Source of the DNA: JAFGKM01 sp964413825
GTDB lineage: Bacteria > Ratteibacteria > UBA8468 > B48-G9 > JAFGKM01
Assembly: GCA_964413825.1 (NCBI GenBank)
Contig: CAYPTS010000089.1
Span: 1-5,918 of the forward strand
DNA length: 5,918 nt
Reading direction: 5' to 3'
The number at the start of each line of letters is the position of its first letter. Positions within the stretch are counted from its first letter, which is position 1. Below are positions 5,222 to 5,918 of this stretch, in pieces. The translations under genes were made by a program, and so were the position numbers. Below the pieces are notes generated by a model that searched no databases, was not told the origin of the DNA, and saw only the letters and a list, made by a program, of their open reading frames with translations.

Positions 5222-5371
5222 GGTCACAGCCAGCATCCTGCCCGTCCGCGCTCTGGAGTATTCGTCCACCTGCCAGTCCAGACCCTGGTAGCCCACGTCC
5301 ATGAGGATGAGGCCCTGGCAGGCTACCGAAATCCTAGGTTCAGATGGCAAGGCTTCCGGTGCCCGCTCCAC
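5148..5371 (-). pseudogene. Frameshifted gene fragment carrying tail copy B
   Basis: From about 5371 the minus strand reads a GC-rich, plausible protein: EPRISVACQGLILMDVGYQG, LDWQVDEYSRARTG, RMLAVTVQSRMVGG. I do not recognise the family. After MVGG the homology to copies A and C continues only in another frame, as RIWREMERAMGLDAGD and TAG at 5148-5150. Counting from the ATG of MVGG/MAGA to the ATG of ERAM gives 41 nt here and 42 in copy C, so one base is missing, probably in the run of six C at 5199-5204 (six G on the coding strand). No start with a good ribosome site is visible and the 5' end is probably lost next to the antitoxin promoter. Confidence 0.5.
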
Positions 5372-5390
5372 GTTGTGTGATACAAATGGG

Positions 5391-5399
5391 AAATTATAT
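5391..5399 (+). promoter_or_regulatory. TATA-like box of the toxin-antitoxin operon
   Basis: AAATTATAT preceded by TGGG places the transcript start near 5421-5424, almost at GTG 5426, consistent with a leaderless message and no visible Shine-Dalgarno. A small dyad TTGT-GTGAT-ACAA (5373-5385) sits just upstream and could be an operator, but its arms are only 4 bp. Confidence 0.4.
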
Positions 5400-5425
5400 C
5401 ATCCATAAGCCTCAGAGATACATCT

Positions 5426-5632
5426 GTGGAGCAGATCCGCGAACTTATGGCCAAACTTTCCTCCCAACACCAGCAAGAGGTTCTGGATTTCGCCCAATAC
5501 CTCGCTGAAAAAAAGAGCAGACCCAAGCGCAAAAAACTGCGGTTTGACTGGGCGGGCGGATTGGCCAAGTTCAAAGAAAATTATACTTCTCTTGAATTGC
5601 AGAAGAAGTCCCTGGATTGGTGGGGCGATTGA
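5426..5632 (+). CDS. DUF2281-family antitoxin of a PIN toxin-antitoxin module
   Basis: A complete 68-residue protein of the DUF2281 type, normally found directly before a VapC-like PIN toxin. Visible features: an N-terminal helix VEQIRELMAKLSSQHQQEVL with the family's QEVLDFAQYL (17-26), a basic linker KKSRPKRKK (29-37), then the conserved FDWAGGL (40-46) and YTSLELQKKSLDWW (53-66). Antitoxins of this class bind and block the toxin with the C-terminal part and usually repress their own operon. GTG 5426 is taken as start: the frame is open back to 5381 without ATG or a better start, and the TATA box predicts transcription from about 5422. The stop TGA overlaps the toxin's TTG start. The toxin is truncated, so this may now be an orphan antitoxin. 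Confidence 0.8.
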   Translation: MEQIRELMAKLSSQHQQEVLDFAQYLAEKKSRPKRKKLRFDWAGGLAKFKENYTSLELQKKSLDWWGD

Positions 5633-5805
5633 GCTACCTCATCGACTCGAACTTCTGGCTGGAATTGCTTTTAAGGCAGCAGCATGCCGATGAGGTCCAC
5701 CAGTTTTTGCAGATGGTTCAGTTGGACGAAATATCTTTAACGGAATTCACGCTCTATTCAAAGAAAAACGCCGGCAATGATCATGGCCGAAAAAGCAGAT
5801 TATAA
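5629..5805 (+). pseudogene. Truncated VapC-like PIN-domain toxin
   Basis: The start TTG 5629 overlaps the antitoxin stop (TTGA), the usual coupling in these operons, and gives the typical opening SYLIDSNFWLELLL. A longer TTG frame from 5617 would add MVGR and is less likely. PIN toxins are Mg2+-dependent ribonucleases of about 130-140 residues with three or four acidic residues. Here only Asp6 (LIDSN) and Glu39 (ISLTEF) are present. Similarity to the family stops after TLYS (residue 44, nt 5760); then comes an unrelated 14-residue end (KKNAGNDHGRKSRL) and TAA. The C-terminal acids and about 80 residues are missing, so nuclease activity is not expected. The break lies about 28 bp before repeat copy C, suggesting that deletion or insertion of that segment removed the rest. 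Confidence 0.78.
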
Positions 5806-5823
5806 TTGAACACGACACCCTGT

Positions 5824-5855
5824 TCTCCTAGCCTCGCTATCTCCTAGCCTCGCTA
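5824..5855 (+). repeat. 16-bp perfect tandem duplication
   Basis: TCTCCTAGCCTCGCTA occurs twice in a row (5824-5839, 5840-5855), followed by TC that continues the period. It lies within repeat copy C and is absent from copy B. Confidence 0.9.
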
Positions 5856-5918
5856 TCATGGCCTCATCGCCCTCTCCAGCTCCAGCGCTACCATTGCCCC
5901 TGCCATCCTCTTCTGCAC
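5856..5918 (-). pseudogene. Copy C of the repeated protein tail, partial at window edge
   Basis: The minus strand enters from the right edge and reads VQKRMAGAMVALELERAMRP, then TGA at 5856-5858. This is the cleanest of the three copies and may be the 3' end of an intact gene lying beyond the window, so 'pseudogene' is provisional. The family is not recognised. Convergent with the truncated PIN toxin. Confidence 0.45.

Larger units (their letters stand above)
5789..5918. repeat. Copy C of the degenerate repeated segment (runs to window edge)
   Basis: It starts GAAAAAGCAGATTATAATTG and reaches CTGCAC at the last base, paralleling copy B at 5108-5221. It is 16 bp longer than B overall, which corresponds to the 16-bp tandem duplication inside it. 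It may continue past the window. Confidence 0.5.

Noticed and set aside
5082..5291. 69-residue plus-strand frame across repeat copy B
   Set aside because: Most of it is antisense to the better-supported minus-strand fragment. The beginning (QKKLILIEPHT) resembles coding sequence and has a counterpart in copy C (PKKQIIIEHDT), but this is too short to call a gene.
1..5918. tRNA or rRNA genes, or an integrase attachment site
   Set aside because: I saw no tRNA-like GGTTCRANTCC arm with matching acceptor, no rRNA-like sequence and no integrase gene in the window.

Overview
The window looks like an accessory stretch of a methanogenic archaeon, most likely of the Methanosarcinales/Methanothrix type. 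The basis is archaeal TATA-like boxes about 25-28 bp before likely transcript starts, several short or absent leaders, a stand-alone flavodoxin resembling the C-terminal domain of flavodiiron proteins (FprA), and a DUF2281/PIN toxin-antitoxin pair. The genus is inferred from gene style only.

Left (1-2188): the last codons of an upstream Gly-rich protein, a T-tract, then a two-gene restriction-modification operon. It encodes a PD-(D/E)XK endonuclease and an SPPY-type (probably N4-cytosine) DNA methyltransferase, which starts at GTG behind a perfect Shine-Dalgarno that overlaps the endonuclease stop codon. The pair is visibly AT-richer than the genes to its right, which suggests acquisition.

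Middle (2196-3570): a class I SAM-dependent small-molecule methyltransferase on the minus strand, convergent with the restriction-modification operon across only 7 bp. It is divergent from an FprA-like flavodoxin on the plus strand. Each of these two has a recognisable TATA box and start signals.

Right (3571-5918): a repeat-rich zone. A 273-bp MITE-like element (imperfect 23-bp terminal inverted repeats, 8-bp target duplication) lies just behind the flavodoxin and contains a hairpin made of six CACAAAG octamers. After it come a small Cys-rich protein and a hypothetical gene whose 3' end is a chimeric junction, both on the minus strand. Next is a largely non-coding stretch, then a complete DUF2281 antitoxin followed by a PIN toxin cut short after its second acidic residue. 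Three degraded copies of one protein tail (pattern MAGAxVAxExExAM) occur at about 4.3, 5.2 and 5.9 kb on the minus strand. Two of them lie inside a longer shared segment of roughly 115-130 bp. The right third is therefore best read as gene debris from repeated duplication, insertion and deletion.

No obviously new multi-gene system is visible. The strongest leads are the unclassified restriction-modification pair, the MITE-like element with its nested hairpin, and the repeated degraded segment.
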